Shown: piece after piece, positions 1 through 7,986 of the stretch
Numbering within the stretch: the first letter of the stretch is position 1
Layout of the letters: every line of letters begins with the position of its first letter
Assembly (NCBI GenBank): GCA_963707875.1
Contig: CAVPRU010000002.1
Span: 1 to 64,000, forward strand
Reading direction: 5' to 3'
DNA length: 64,000 nucleotides
Origin: SZUA-320 sp963707875
Lineage (GTDB): Bacteria > Gemmatimonadota > Gemmatimonadetes > Gemmatimonadales > GWC2-71-9
Position numbers and translations under genes: made by a program
Notes under the pieces: model-generated
The model's input: the letters and a program-made list of their open reading frames with translations, nothing else
Told to the model about the DNA's origin: nothing
The model's database searches: none

Positions 1-1716
1 AACGCCATCGTGGACGGCATCACCGAGGCCATCGTGAAGGCAGATAGCGGCCTCGCCACCGGTACCGTGACGACCATGACCGGGGAAGTGGCCGAGCAGA
101 CCATGGTGAACCGGTCCATGGTCGCCTTTGTGCTGAACCCCGAAGTAAAGGCTGGGCGGGTTCCCATCGATGGGCGGAACCGCGCCATGACGGTGTTCAG
201 GATCGAACGGGGTGGCCGGCCAGTCGGGGCCATTGCCTGGCATGCGGTCCACAACACCTCGATGACGATGAACAACATCCTGGTCAGCTCGGACCACAAG
301 GGCTATGCAGCCTACCAGTTCGAAAAGCAGTACGGCAGCATCGCCCCGATGCGGAACTATGGAGGTTTCGTCGCGGCCTTCCCGAACGGTGCCGAAGGGG
401 ATCTGTCGCCGAACCTGAACACCTCGAACCCGGATACCCTCAAGGGGCCGGGAAGCGACGAGTTGCAGTCGTCCGCCATCATCGGCCAGCGCCAGTTCGA
501 TGCGGCCCTTTCGCTGTTCACCAATGCCGGACGGGCGCCGGTCTCTGGCGAGGTTGATTTCCGGCACAAGTTTGTCCTGATGCCCGGGCTGGCCGTGGCG
601 TCGACCCCCTACCTCAATGGAGCGGGCGGGAAGTTCCTCTGCTCCGGGGCCTACGGCTTCTCCTTCATGGCTGGCGCAGAGGATGGACCGGCCGGGCCGC
701 TGAAGGAGGGGTGGACGGTCCCCAATGCGGCGGCTTTCGCGACCTTGAGCGTGGTGCGACAGACGGCGGTCGCCATCGTCGCCCCGCTGATCATGCCCAT
801 CGTCCCCATGGCCCTTCCGGTCCTGGAGGACTTCATGCTCAAGTCGGACGACCCCTGTCAGATCCCGAAGCCCGTGCTGATCCCGAGCGGGGCACTGGCG
901 TGGACCCCCCAGACGCTTCCCTTCCAGTTGCTCCGGGTGGGACAGGTCGCCATCGCGGGTATCCCCGGCGAGATGACGGTGCAGGCCGGGCGACGGCTGC
1001 GGGACAGCCTGGAGGCCACCCTGGCTCCCATCGGTGTACGACAGGTGATCCTGACCGGACTGGCCAACGAGTACAGCGGGTACATCGTCACCCCCGAGGA
1101 GTACGACAGCCAGCAGTACGAGGGTGCTTCCACGCTGTTTGGCCGGCTGACGTTCGAGGCCTATCAGCAGATCTTCCGTGAGCTGGCAACGGCGATGGTG
1201 ACCGGCAAGGAGGTGGTTGGCGTCAGCTCACCTCCGCCACCCCCCCTCGGCCTGCTTCCACAGGTCCAGGGGCAGGGGAATGTCATTCGGGACGGCCGGC
1301 CGGCTGACCAGGAATTTGGTCAGGTGCTGATGCAGCCTACATCCTCGGTGACCCGCGGGTCGGCGATCCCGGTGCAGGCCACCTTCCGTTCGGGGAATCC
1401 CAACAACGGCTTCCGACGGAACAGCACTCACTTCTGGATCGAGCGCGATGCCGGCGGGGGCAATTGGGTCCTGGAGGCGTGGGACGGTACCCCAGACACG
1501 AAGTTCTTTTGGGGGCGCTCCACCGGGTCGGACCTTCGGTTCAACTGTCCGGACCCCGAGAATTGTGACTGGTCGATGGTCAACATCTTCTGGACCATCC
1601 CCTCCACCGCGACGCCGGGAACCTACCGCATCCGCTACTCGGGAAGCTGGAAGAACGGGGTCACCGGCGCCCTGGTGCCATACCAGGGCGTGACCAACTT
1701 GTTCGCGGTCCAGTGA
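1..1716 (+). CDS. Neutral/alkaline ceramidase, 5'-truncated by the window edge
   Basis: This is a neutral (non-lysosomal) ceramidase, which hydrolyses the amide bond of ceramide to sphingosine and fatty acid; bacterial members are usually secreted. The frame is open from base 1, so the N-terminus and signal peptide lie outside the window; the GTG at 10 is only an internal codon. Family hallmarks are visible: WHAVHNTSM followed by SSDHKGYAA (metal-site region), the nucleophile-serine motif GDLSPN near residue 137, and the C-terminal-domain signature ANEYSGYIVTPEEY with YEGASTLFG. A beta-rich C-terminal domain of about 150 residues ends at TGA 1714-1716. The assignment to this family is firm. 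The sphingolipid source (own or foreign) cannot be told from sequence. Confidence 0.93.
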   Translation, partial: NAIVDGITEAIVKADSGLATGTVTTMTGEVAEQTMVNRSMVAFVLNPEVKAGRVPIDGRNRAMTVFRIERGGRPVGAIAWHAVHNTSMTMNNILVSSDHKGYAAYQFEKQYGSIAPMRNYGGFVAAFPNGAEGDLSPNLNTSNPDTLKGPGSDELQSSAIIGQRQFDAALSLFTNAGRAPVSGEVDFRHKFVLMPGLAVASTPYLNGAGGKFLCSGAYGFSFMAGAEDGPAGPLKEGWTVPNAAAFATLSVVRQTAVAIVAPLIMPIVPMALPVLEDFMLKSDDPCQIPKPVLIPSGALAWTPQTLPFQLLRVGQVAIAGIPGEMTVQAGRRLRDSLEATLAPIGVRQVILTGLANEYSGYIVTPEEYDSQQYEGASTLFGRLTFEAYQQIFRELATAMVTGKEVVGVSSPPPPPLGLLPQVQGQGNVIRDGRPADQEFGQVLMQPTSSVTRGSAIPVQATFRSGNPNNGFRRNSTHFWIERDAGGGNWVLEAWDGTPDTKFFWGRSTGSDLRFNCPDPENCDWSMVNIFWTIPSTATPGTYRIRYSGSWKNGVTGALVPYQGVTNLFAVQ

Positions 1717-1740
1717 CCCAGTCCGGCCTTCGGCATCACG

Positions 1741-2430
1741 TTGGTACTTGGGCTCGGCCTGCTCAACGGCGGGACCGTGGCCGTGGCCCAGTCCCCCGGG
1801 CTGGGGCGGGCGATGCTGGACGCATGCCGGGGGCGCGCCTCCTGCGCCGAGGCGGACTTCTACACCGGGACCGTGGGCTGGAGCGACCTGCTGACCGCCA
1901 GCGGGGGGAGTGGTGGAAACACCTATGCCAGTCGCCGCATCGCGACCATTGACGTGACGGTGACCTCGGGCAAGGTCTGGTGCCGCGGGAGTATCGAGGC
2001 CGAGGAAAAGCAGTGGAGCTCAGGCCAGCTCATGGTGGATGTTACCCGGAATGGGGTGATCGAGGGTGCTGGCCTGATCCGGATCGAATTCAGCGTGGGC
2101 GGTACCCACACGGTCATGGGACCGGAGGAGGACGAGGAGGTGGAGCTGGACCCCGATACGCCCTCCTACAACGTGACGATCGTCTGCCCCAGTGCGAAAA
2201 TGACCTCCACCGGAGGTGGTGAGACGGTTGTCACGCCGTCGGAGCCCGCCCGCTGGGGATCCTCGTACGAATTCTCCAGCTACGACTGGCCTGGAGACTT
2301 CAGCCAGGGTGCCCTCAAGGGAACCTCGGAGTGGCGCCATCCGGACTCCGATCCAGCCAACGGCGTCGGCGGCACCATGTCCGTGACCTGGTCCCTGACC
2401 AAGGGGCCGCTGCCAACGACCCGTCCCTGA
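1741..2430 (+). CDS. Secreted protein of unknown function
   Basis: I do not recognise a family. The frame is the same as that of the ceramidase and opens directly after its stop; the first plausible start is TTG 1741, eight codons later. A short hydrophobic stretch ending AVAQS looks like a Sec signal peptide, so export is likely. The rest (about 210 residues) is Gly/Ser/Thr-rich with three to four cysteines and an acidic patch EEDEEVELD near residue 125. The spacing suggests co-transcription with the ceramidase. The start is uncertain because TTG is weak and there is no clear Shine-Dalgarno sequence; readthrough or a missing base joining it to the ceramidase cannot be excluded. Confidence 0.6.
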   Translation: MVLGLGLLNGGTVAVAQSPGLGRAMLDACRGRASCAEADFYTGTVGWSDLLTASGGSGGNTYASRRIATIDVTVTSGKVWCRGSIEAEEKQWSSGQLMVDVTRNGVIEGAGLIRIEFSVGGTHTVMGPEEDEEVELDPDTPSYNVTIVCPSAKMTSTGGGETVVTPSEPARWGSSYEFSSYDWPGDFSQGALKGTSEWRHPDSDPANGVGGTMSVTWSLTKGPLPTTRP

Positions 2431-2700
2431 GGAGCCCATGGTGGGGTTCGAGGCGGGTGCCTGGCCTGCGCCGGTGCGCACGCCGCTCCAGGCCTTGCTT
2501 GCCGCACAGCCTGCCCAGAGGTAACGTATCGGCTACGACCTCGCGGAGGCGTGGGTAACGGCCGTCGTCACCAACCCGCCAAGCCCACTCCGAGGTTGTC
2601 CCCGCATCGGATCGGACCACCAGATGCCCGACATCCTTCAGATCCTCCGCTGCTACCTGGGGCATGGCGAGACGGTCCCGTATGCCACCTGGCTCGACAG

Positions 2701-3099
2701 ATGACGGCATCGCGAATGGACTTCCGGCTCCCTGGTGGGGTCAGACGGGATCCCGCCGTCGAGGCGTGGATGAACGAACGGGCCGCTGAGTTGGGGCCCA
2801 TGGCCCGAGAATGGTTTCAGGTCATGCGGGAGAGGGGCGCCGACGTCCGCGAACTGATGCACGACGGCTGGCCCGTCGCATGCGTTGGCGATGCGCCCTT
2901 CGGCTACGTCAATACATTCAGCGACCACGTGAATGTCGGGTTCTTCCATGGCGCAAGCCTGCCGGATCCGGCAGGCCTGCTGGAGGGGAGCGGCAAGTAC
3001 ATGCGCCATGTGAAACTGAGACCCGGAGTCGCCAGGGATGCGGTGGCGCTGGGCCGGCTGATCGACGCGGCGTACTCGGACATCAGGGCGCGCCTTTGA
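2701..3099 (+). CDS. DUF1801 domain protein
   Basis: A small cytosolic protein (132 aa) of the DUF1801/YdhG-like fold. Characteristic features are the central VNVGFFHGASLPDP segment followed by EGSGKYMRHVKL and the C-terminal helix LIDAAYSDIRARL. Members are common single-domain proteins of unproven function. ATG 2701 is chosen because it gives the usual length; an upstream in-frame start at 2551 would add 50 residues of low-complexity sequence. The 270 bases before it (2431-2700) contain no gene that I can support. Confidence 0.75.
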   Translation: MTASRMDFRLPGGVRRDPAVEAWMNERAAELGPMAREWFQVMRERGADVRELMHDGWPVACVGDAPFGYVNTFSDHVNVGFFHGASLPDPAGLLEGSGKYMRHVKLRPGVARDAVALGRLIDAAYSDIRARL

Positions 3100-3206
3100 G
3101 GTTGGCAAATGCAGGCTTCCCCATCTCAGGGCTGCATGCCGGGCATCGCACTCCAGGCCAATGAGGCCGTCCGTGATTCCCTGATGTCCTCGCCCAGGTG
3201 CGACCC

Positions 3207-3506
3207 CTATGCAACCTTCGGGCGGCGCCTGGTGGTGAAGCGGACCGAGATCCCGGCGCGGCCGCACATGGCCACCAGCGTATCAATGCTGAAGCGGTCG
3301 ATCTTGCCGCGGGTCAGGTCGCTGATTCGGGGTTGAGTGACCCCGAAGATGGAGGCCGCCCGGGTCTGAGTCAGTCCGCGGTCCTGGATCAGCTTGGTGA
3401 GTGCGATCATGAGCCCGGCTCGCACACGAAGGTGCTCGGCTTCCTCGGGGTCAAGACCCAAGTCGGCAAAGACATTGTCCGAGCCACGGCGAATCCTGGC
3501 ACTCAT
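3207..3506 (-). CDS. XRE-family antitoxin-like regulator (HigA type), no toxin seen
   Basis: A 99-aa DNA-binding protein with a helix-turn-helix domain of the HigA/XRE antitoxin class. The N-terminus ends LGLDPEEAEHLRVRA and the HTH core reads LTQTRAASIFGVTQPRISDL, followed by KIDRFSIDTLVAM. Such proteins normally sit just downstream of a HigB/Gp49-like toxin gene and repress the shared promoter. Here the 75-base leader between promoter and ATG holds no toxin frame, and the following 107 bases (3100-3206) hold none either, so it appears to be an orphan. Autoregulation is likely given the inverted repeat in its promoter. Confidence 0.88.
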   Translation of the reverse strand: MSARIRRGSDNVFADLGLDPEEAEHLRVRAGLMIALTKLIQDRGLTQTRAASIFGVTQPRISDLTRGKIDRFSIDTLVAMCGRAGISVRFTTRRRPKVA

Positions 3507-3588
3507 CGGTGTCTCCTACCGCGTCCGGCGGCGAACGATGTCGCGTAACCGGCTGAGCCAACCCGGTTGAGGGGCTTGTTGCCATCAC

Positions 3589-3617
3589 AGTATATAAGTA
3601 GCTGTATACATCGTCAA
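3589..3617 (-). promoter_or_regulatory. Sigma-70 promoter with operator-like inverted repeat for the XRE gene
   Basis: On the minus strand the bases read TTGACG (3617-3612), a 17-base spacer, then TATACT (3594-3589), which is close to consensus. An imperfect 18-base inverted repeat, TATATAAGTAGCTGTATA on the plus strand at 3591-3608, overlaps the -10 box and spacer. This is where an autoregulating antitoxin would bind. The local sequence is strikingly AT-rich against its surroundings. Confidence 0.7.
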
Positions 3618-3750
3618 GGTTGCGCTACCCTGATATCGATAGCCAATGAGCTGGTGCGGTAACCAATCCCATGCGCCGCCCCGAACCGACCGTCTTGCCC
3701 TCGCGCTGTCCCACGGAATAGCTTGCCGACTCCCCACCCAAGGAACCGCC

Positions 3751-4746
3751 ATGGTCCGCCGCATCCCGCTGATTGCCTGCCTGTCGGGAGTGATCCTCTC
3801 CGTGGTGGCCGCCAGCGCGGCCGCGCAGACCCGGGCCCAGGGTCCCTGGTGGCCCCACCCGATCTGGGGCAAGGACGACCGCGCCGGCGGATCCAACTGG
3901 ATCACCCCCGAGAAGATCCGCGCCTCACTCCAACTCGTCACCACCGGCCGAGTCTACGAGATCGGCCAGGTCTACGAAGCCGGCATGCCGCTGTACGGCG
4001 AGCGGAGCTATACCCTCACCATTCCGGGAGGTCCCGAGCGCTCGGCCTTCGGCCAGAACCAACTGCTGGGCAACGAGGAGATGATCACCGGCCAACTCGG
4101 TCAGGTCGGCACCCAGTTCGATGGGCCCGGACACATCGGCACCCGGCTCCGGATGGCCGACGGCACCGAGCGGGACGTGTACTACAACGGGTTCACCTGG
4201 GAGGAGATCCAGGGCGAGGCCGGGCTCCGGGAGCTCGGCATCGAGCAAATCAAGCCGATCATCACCCGCGGCCTCCTGATCGACATTGCCGGCTACCAGA
4301 ACGTCCCGATCCTGCCGCCGACCTATGAGGTCACCCTCGCCGACCTGCGCGGAGCGCTGGCGCGCCAGGGCATCGACGAGGCCTGGATCCAGCCGGGGGA
4401 CGCCATCTTCTTTGGCTATGGCTGGTCGGCCCACTGGCGGGACCCGGCGGTCTACCAGGCAACCCAGCCTGGCATCGGCCTCGAGGTGGCCCGCTGGATC
4501 GTGGAACGGAAGGCGTCGATGGTCGGGAGCGACTCGCCCGGGCTCGAGGTCACCCCCAATCCGGATCCGGGCCTTGTCTTCCCGGTCCACCAGGAGTTGA
4601 TCCCCCGGAACGGGATCTGGAACCTGGAAAACCTCCACTTCGAGGAGCTGCTCGCCGAGCGGGTGTACCAGTTCCTGTTGGTCTTCACGCCGGTCCGGTT
4701 CAAGGGAGCGACCGGGTCGCCCGGCCGGCCGATTGCGATCCGGTAG
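3751..4746 (+). CDS. Secreted cyclase-family protein (kynurenine formamidase-like fold)
   Basis: A 331-aa hydrolase of the cyclase family (PF04199), whose members are metal-dependent amidases or hydrolases. ATG 3751 is preferred: AAGGA lies eight bases upstream, and it begins a clean signal peptide ending ASAAAQ. Family features include the metal-site segment GTQFDGPGHIG near residue 120, a GDAIFFGYGW stretch, and SDSPGLEV, followed by FPVHQELI with a ligand histidine. The long exported subgroup resembles proteins often annotated only as cyclase family; the substrate cannot be deduced. The gene stands alone, followed 43 bases later by a lipoprotein gene. Confidence 0.85.
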   Translation: MVRRIPLIACLSGVILSVVAASAAAQTRAQGPWWPHPIWGKDDRAGGSNWITPEKIRASLQLVTTGRVYEIGQVYEAGMPLYGERSYTLTIPGGPERSAFGQNQLLGNEEMITGQLGQVGTQFDGPGHIGTRLRMADGTERDVYYNGFTWEEIQGEAGLRELGIEQIKPIITRGLLIDIAGYQNVPILPPTYEVTLADLRGALARQGIDEAWIQPGDAIFFGYGWSAHWRDPAVYQATQPGIGLEVARWIVERKASMVGSDSPGLEVTPNPDPGLVFPVHQELIPRNGIWNLENLHFEELLAERVYQFLLVFTPVRFKGATGSPGRPIAIR

Positions 4747-4789
4747 GGCTTGTTCGTTCATCCCCTGTGAACATTTCAAGAGGTCACCC

Positions 4790-5380
4790 ATGATGCGATA
4801 CCCCAAGGCCCTGGTCCTGCTGGCCGCCTGCACCGCCCTGTCATGCACCGCGGGGGAATCGAAGAACACGGTCTCGACCTCCGGGAACGCCCGGAGCGAC
4901 GTGGCCCAGGCGGCAGGGCCCCTCGATGCCTGTGCCCTCATGCTGAAGACGGACGTCGACGCGGCCTTCGCGCCTCGGGTGTTCGGGGAGGGAGAGAAAG
5001 GGGTCGGCGACGTGGCCGGCAGTGCCACCCTGGCCGCCGTGTCGGGGTGCAGCTTCATCTCCCGGGGGGCGTCCGCGAAGGAGATGATGACGGTCTCCGT
5101 CCTCGCCCGGCGGGCACCCGACGACCAGACCGGTATGACCGTCGCCATGGCCAAGGACGGGGCCGTCCAGCTCAACGCCACCCCGGTCGATGTGCCGGGG
5201 TTGGGCGACGCCGCCTACTGGATCAATCTCGGCAGCAGTACCCGCCCCATCATCCAGCTGAACGTCCTCAAGGGCAAGCGGCTCTGGCTCATCTTCAGCG
5301 CGACGGCCTCGCCACTCGAGACCGATGCCGCCGTCACGGGCCTGACGCAGGTGGCCCGGGCCACGTTGGGGCGGCTCTAA
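4790..5380 (+). CDS. Lipoprotein of unknown function
   Basis: A 196-aa exported protein. ATG 4790 starts a signal peptide with a lipobox (LSC followed by TAG), so it is probably a membrane-anchored lipoprotein; the open frame extends back to 4733 but without a sensible start. The mature part begins with a Ser/Thr/Asn-rich linker, then a compact domain with a cysteine pair (DACALM and SGCSF) and a GLGDAAYW motif. This pattern is seen in DUF3558-like and other small sensory lipoproteins, but I cannot assign it. It lies 43 bases downstream of the cyclase gene and may share its transcript. Confidence 0.75.
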   Translation: MMRYPKALVLLAACTALSCTAGESKNTVSTSGNARSDVAQAAGPLDACALMLKTDVDAAFAPRVFGEGEKGVGDVAGSATLAAVSGCSFISRGASAKEMMTVSVLARRAPDDQTGMTVAMAKDGAVQLNATPVDVPGLGDAAYWINLGSSTRPIIQLNVLKGKRLWLIFSATASPLETDAAVTGLTQVARATLGRL

Positions 5381-5486
5381 CGGGGTCCCTTTCCTGGCCA
5401 CCGCCTGGCCCGGACGGGGGTGACCCGGCATCGTCCTTGACACCCGTCAGCTACTGTCTTTCCGGAGCCGCTGATCGTGGCAGCAA

Positions 5487-5740
5487 TCACCGATAGACGT
5501 CGCGACGATTGCCGATCTTGATGACGGTGACGATCAACTCTTGATCGACGATCTGGTAGAGGATGCGGCAGTCCTCCTGGCGGAGGCGGTATTTCTCCTC
5601 ACCGCTGAGCTCTTCGCAGCCGGGTGGACGCGGCTCCCTGGAGAGGCCCTCGATCCGTCGGACAATGCGCTTGCGGTCCTTACCCGGAATCGCCTCCAGT
5701 CAAGTAGCCGGTGGCACGCTTGGCTGTTGGCATGGTAGCA
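5487..5740 (-). pseudogene. Truncated RelE/ParE-family toxin remnant
   Basis: Read on the minus strand, 5699 to 5487 encodes a typical RelE C-terminus: LEAIPGKDRKRIVRRIEGL, then YRLRQEDCRILYQI and IKIGNRRDVYR before TGA. The family usually has about 85 residues; here about 70 are present. Upstream in the same frame is a TGA directly before LEAIPG, and the preceding 14 codons from ATG do not resemble a RelE N-terminus. The other frames do not supply one either. No antitoxin gene lies between the promoter and the toxin part. The simplest reading is a deletion that removed the antitoxin and the toxin start. I see nothing else in 5381-5486. Confidence 0.7.
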
Positions 5741-5768
5741 TCATCGTGTTATGACGTGATAACGTCAA
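5740..5768 (-). promoter_or_regulatory. Toxin-antitoxin type promoter with 16-base palindrome
   Basis: Minus strand: TTGACG (5768-5763), a 17-base spacer and GATGAT (5745-5740). The spacer is almost filled by GTTATGACGTGATAAC (plus-strand 5748-5763), a palindrome with two mismatched positions. This is the classic layout of a repressor operator inside a relBE-type promoter. It now drives only the toxin remnant. Confidence 0.6.
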
Positions 5769-5801
5769 CGGCCACCTGGCGGCCTCTGGCAATGGAAGCC
5801 C

Positions 5802-6248
5802 TCAAGCGCCGCTGACCCCGTCGCCGCCCCCGAGCAGTTCTCGCTGCTTCGCCCTTCTGGCCAGCGCCAGCGAACCGGCGGCGGAGCCCGCGCACAGCGG
5901 GGTCACGATGCTGGCCACGATCAGGGAGATGGAGGCAAAGCCCGAGGCGGCAATGATGAATCCCGACAGCAGCAGGCCGCCCAGTGCTCCCCAGCCAGCG
6001 AACCGGGCCAGCGACATCTCATCAAACCTGCGACGGCCACCAGCAATCCCCAGCACGACCGAGAAGGCCACCCCTCCCAGGAAACCGGGATAGGCAAACA
6101 CCGGCAGCCAGATATCAACGACGGACGAGTCAAAACCAAAGAACTCGTCCGCGATCAGCATGATCGGCATCCCGACGACGGTCCATCCGATGGCCCAGGT
6201 CAGGCCCATCCCGACGGCACCGCGGATCCGTCTCAGCCACTGGTTCAT
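5802..6248 (-). CDS. Small integral membrane protein, paralogue A
   Basis: A 148-aa protein with four predicted membrane helices, starting MNQWLRRIRGAVGMGLTWA at ATG 6248 behind a GGGGAGG ribosome site. A short basic loop GGRRRFDEMSLARFAGW separates helix pairs, and the tail is LALARRAKQREL. It is a clear paralogue of the protein encoded divergently at 6414-6920: both have the LRRIRGA/LRRLRGA start, GG-VAFS in helix 2 and a cytoplasmic R-R/LSEISWVRF loop. Function is unknown; I recall similar uncharacterised proteins mainly from Gemmatimonadota. The reading frame can be extended upstream to 7088, but that part is antisense to real genes. Confidence 0.8.
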   Translation of the reverse strand: MNQWLRRIRGAVGMGLTWAIGWTVVGMPIMLIADEFFGFDSSVVDIWLPVFAYPGFLGGVAFSVVLGIAGGRRRFDEMSLARFAGWGALGGLLLSGFIIAASGFASISLIVASIVTPLCAGSAAGSLALARRAKQRELLGGGDGVSGA

Positions 6249-6323
6249 GACGGCCTCCCCGCGCACGTGGATTTCTCCAAGATACCCCGTATCCAGGCCA
6301 GGGCCTCCCCAAGGCCGGTCGGC

Positions 6324-6353
6324 TTGCGCCCCGCGGCTCGGGGACGGTATGGT
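6324..6353 (+). promoter_or_regulatory. Possible promoter of membrane paralogue B
   Basis: TTGCGC (6324-6329), an 18-base spacer and TATGGT (6348-6353), located 60 bases before ATG 6414 in the divergent intergenic region. Each box is a partial match to the sigma-70 consensus, so this is tentative. Confidence 0.35.
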
Positions 6354-6413
6354 AGGGCGAACAGCCACTCGGTGGACCAAGGCCGAGAAGCAGAACTCCT
6401 CAGGAGGCGATTC

Positions 6414-6920
6414 ATGGCACTTGATATCATTCTCAGGCGCCTGCGTGGCGCGTTCGGCACCGCCCTCGCGTGGGGGGTCGGGTGGTTCACGGCCGCGCTG
6501 GCGATCGTTGCCACCCTGCGGGTCACCGGCGTCATTTCGCCCTCCTGGACCGAGGTACTCATCACCGCTGTCAGGGCCGGGATCATTGGTGGCGTCGCCG
6601 GGGTGGCCTTTTCCACTGTCATCAGGCTGCTGTATCACGGGCGGCGACTGTCGGAGATCAGTTGGGTGCGCTTCGGCATCGGTGGTGGGATCGTGGCAGG
6701 CGTGTTCGTCCCGATCTTCCTCCAGGTGATGAACATCCTTTCGGGGGATGGCATGGTGCCGTGGGCTCTCGTCCTCGATGACATCCCCCTGGTCATGGTG
6801 CTGGGCGCCGCGGCCGCTGGCGGTTCGCTCAAACTCGCCCAACGTGCGACAGCGGCATTGCCTGATGGGACCCAGGATCGGGTTGACGGTTCGGAAGCCG
6901 TGAAACTTCCGCGGGCGTGA
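6414..6920 (+). CDS. Small integral membrane protein, paralogue B
   Basis: A 168-aa four-helix membrane protein starting MALDIILRRLRGAFG at ATG 6414, with CAGGAGG seven bases upstream. Helices are separated by the loop RRLSEISWVRFGIGGG, matching the RRRFDEMSLARFAGWG loop of the divergent neighbour, and the C-terminus is a 35-residue soluble tail. The pair arose by duplication and inversion and shares a 165-base intergenic region, so the two may be regulated together. No catalytic motif is visible. The bases after it (6921 to about 7190) contain no gene that I can support. Confidence 0.8.
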   Translation: MALDIILRRLRGAFGTALAWGVGWFTAALAIVATLRVTGVISPSWTEVLITAVRAGIIGGVAGVAFSTVIRLLYHGRRLSEISWVRFGIGGGIVAGVFVPIFLQVMNILSGDGMVPWALVLDDIPLVMVLGAAAAGGSLKLAQRATAALPDGTQDRVDGSEAVKLPRA

Positions 6921-7189
6921 CCCGTGCAACTCACGGAGTGGGGACGATCCTGGCCTCGGTGGGATGACTTGAGCACCCACACCCCGGGAACTACGGAGTG
7001 GCACCCGTGGGCACGAGTGTCTCGCTGCTGCGCTGCTGGCCAGCCTGAGCTGGGCCCGGGCTGCCGGAGGCCGGGGTGGATGAATCACTCACGATCCGCT
7101 GGTCTGGAGATGTCCCGGTTCGCCATCGGACGATCATCCCGACGCATGAGGTCGAAGACCGACGCGGTCTGGAGCGGGGGATCAGGTGA

Positions 7190-7480
7190 CGATGTAGCGT
7201 GGAGCCCGAGCGGATGGCCGGAGGACGAGCAGGATGGCCAGGCAGGCCCGGATCGTCGCATACAGATCGACCCCGTCAGCAGCCCGACGCGGGCAACCGG
7301 TCCAGCGGCCCGGCGAGGACGATCAGCCCGAAGAGCAGCGCGCCGAGGGCCCAGGACCATGGCACCCTGGGCGAGGGCGCCAGGAACATCAAGAGGCTGC
7401 CACGGCGACTCGCCCGGTGATCACGGTGCTGGCGCTCCAGGTCGTCGCGGCCGTCGGCACGATCGTGTGGCTGGGATGGT
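7190..7480 (-). pseudogene. Possible frameshifted small membrane protein
   Basis: Stitching three minus-strand frames gives hydrophobic segments in a sensible order: HTIVPTAATTWSASTVITG, then FLAPSPRVPWSWALGALLF with GLIVLAGPLDRL, then DGVDLYATIRACLAILLVL and a stop near 7195. This resembles a three-helix membrane protein broken by two indels, as are most genes in this block. It would be transcribed divergently from the lipoprotein at 7476. No family is recognised and the call depends on frame-joining by eye. Confidence 0.3.
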
Positions 7481-7985
7481 AGCTCGGGCATCTCGGCACA
7501 CGGCGAGCGTCGGCCTGCTGGCCGCCGCGGCGCTGCTCCTCCTCACGACCTGCAGCCCCCGGAGAACGGCAATGAGCCAGGCACAGCTGACCGACTTCGC
7601 CACCCGCTACGCGGCCGCATGGAGCGGCCAGGACCCGACCGCGCTCGCGTCGTTCTACGCCGAGGACGGCTCGCTGACCGTCAACGAGGGCACGCCCTCG
7701 GTCGGACGCGCGGCGATCGCCGCGACCGCCCAGGGGTTCATGACGGCGTTTCCCGACATGGTGGTGAAGCTGGACGGGCTCAGCCAGGAGGGAGACCACA
7801 CGATCTTCCGGTGGCTCTGGACCGGGACGAACACCGGGCCCGGGGGGACCGGCCAGTCGGTCCGGATCACGGGGTACGAGGAGTGGACCCTCGGCGCCGA
7901 TGGCCTGATCCGGGAGTCGAAGGGCCACTACGACGAGGCGGAGTACCAGCGCCAGCTGCAATCCGGCCCGCCACGGCAGTCGTAG
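7476..7985 (+). CDS. SnoaL-like (NTF2-fold) lipoprotein
   Basis: A 169-aa protein: a signal peptide with a lipobox-like LLTTCS at about residues 24-29, then an NTF2/SnoaL-like domain. Visible family features are the first helix LTDFATRYAAAWSGQDPTALASFYAEDG, written here in parts as LTDFATRYAAAW and DPTALASFYAEDG, then TVNEGTPSVGRAAIAA, and FRWLWTGTN before a YEEWTLGADGLI strand. Such domains act as ligand-binding or isomerase cones; the substrate is unknown. Export to the envelope is inferred from the N-terminus. It is one of few intact genes in the 7-28 kb block and converges on the permease gene with two bases between stops. Confidence 0.8.
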   Translation: MVARASRHTASVGLLAAAALLLLTTCSPRRTAMSQAQLTDFATRYAAAWSGQDPTALASFYAEDGSLTVNEGTPSVGRAAIAATAQGFMTAFPDMVVKLDGLSQEGDHTIFRWLWTGTNTGPGGTGQSVRITGYEEWTLGADGLIRESKGHYDEAEYQRQLQSGPPRQS

Positions 7986-7986
7986 C

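Noticed and set aside
2431..2700. A short plus-strand frame ending at the DUF1801 start (MPDILQILRCYLGHGETV)
   Set aside because: Only 26 codons, no ribosome site, and no recognisable family; possible but not supported.
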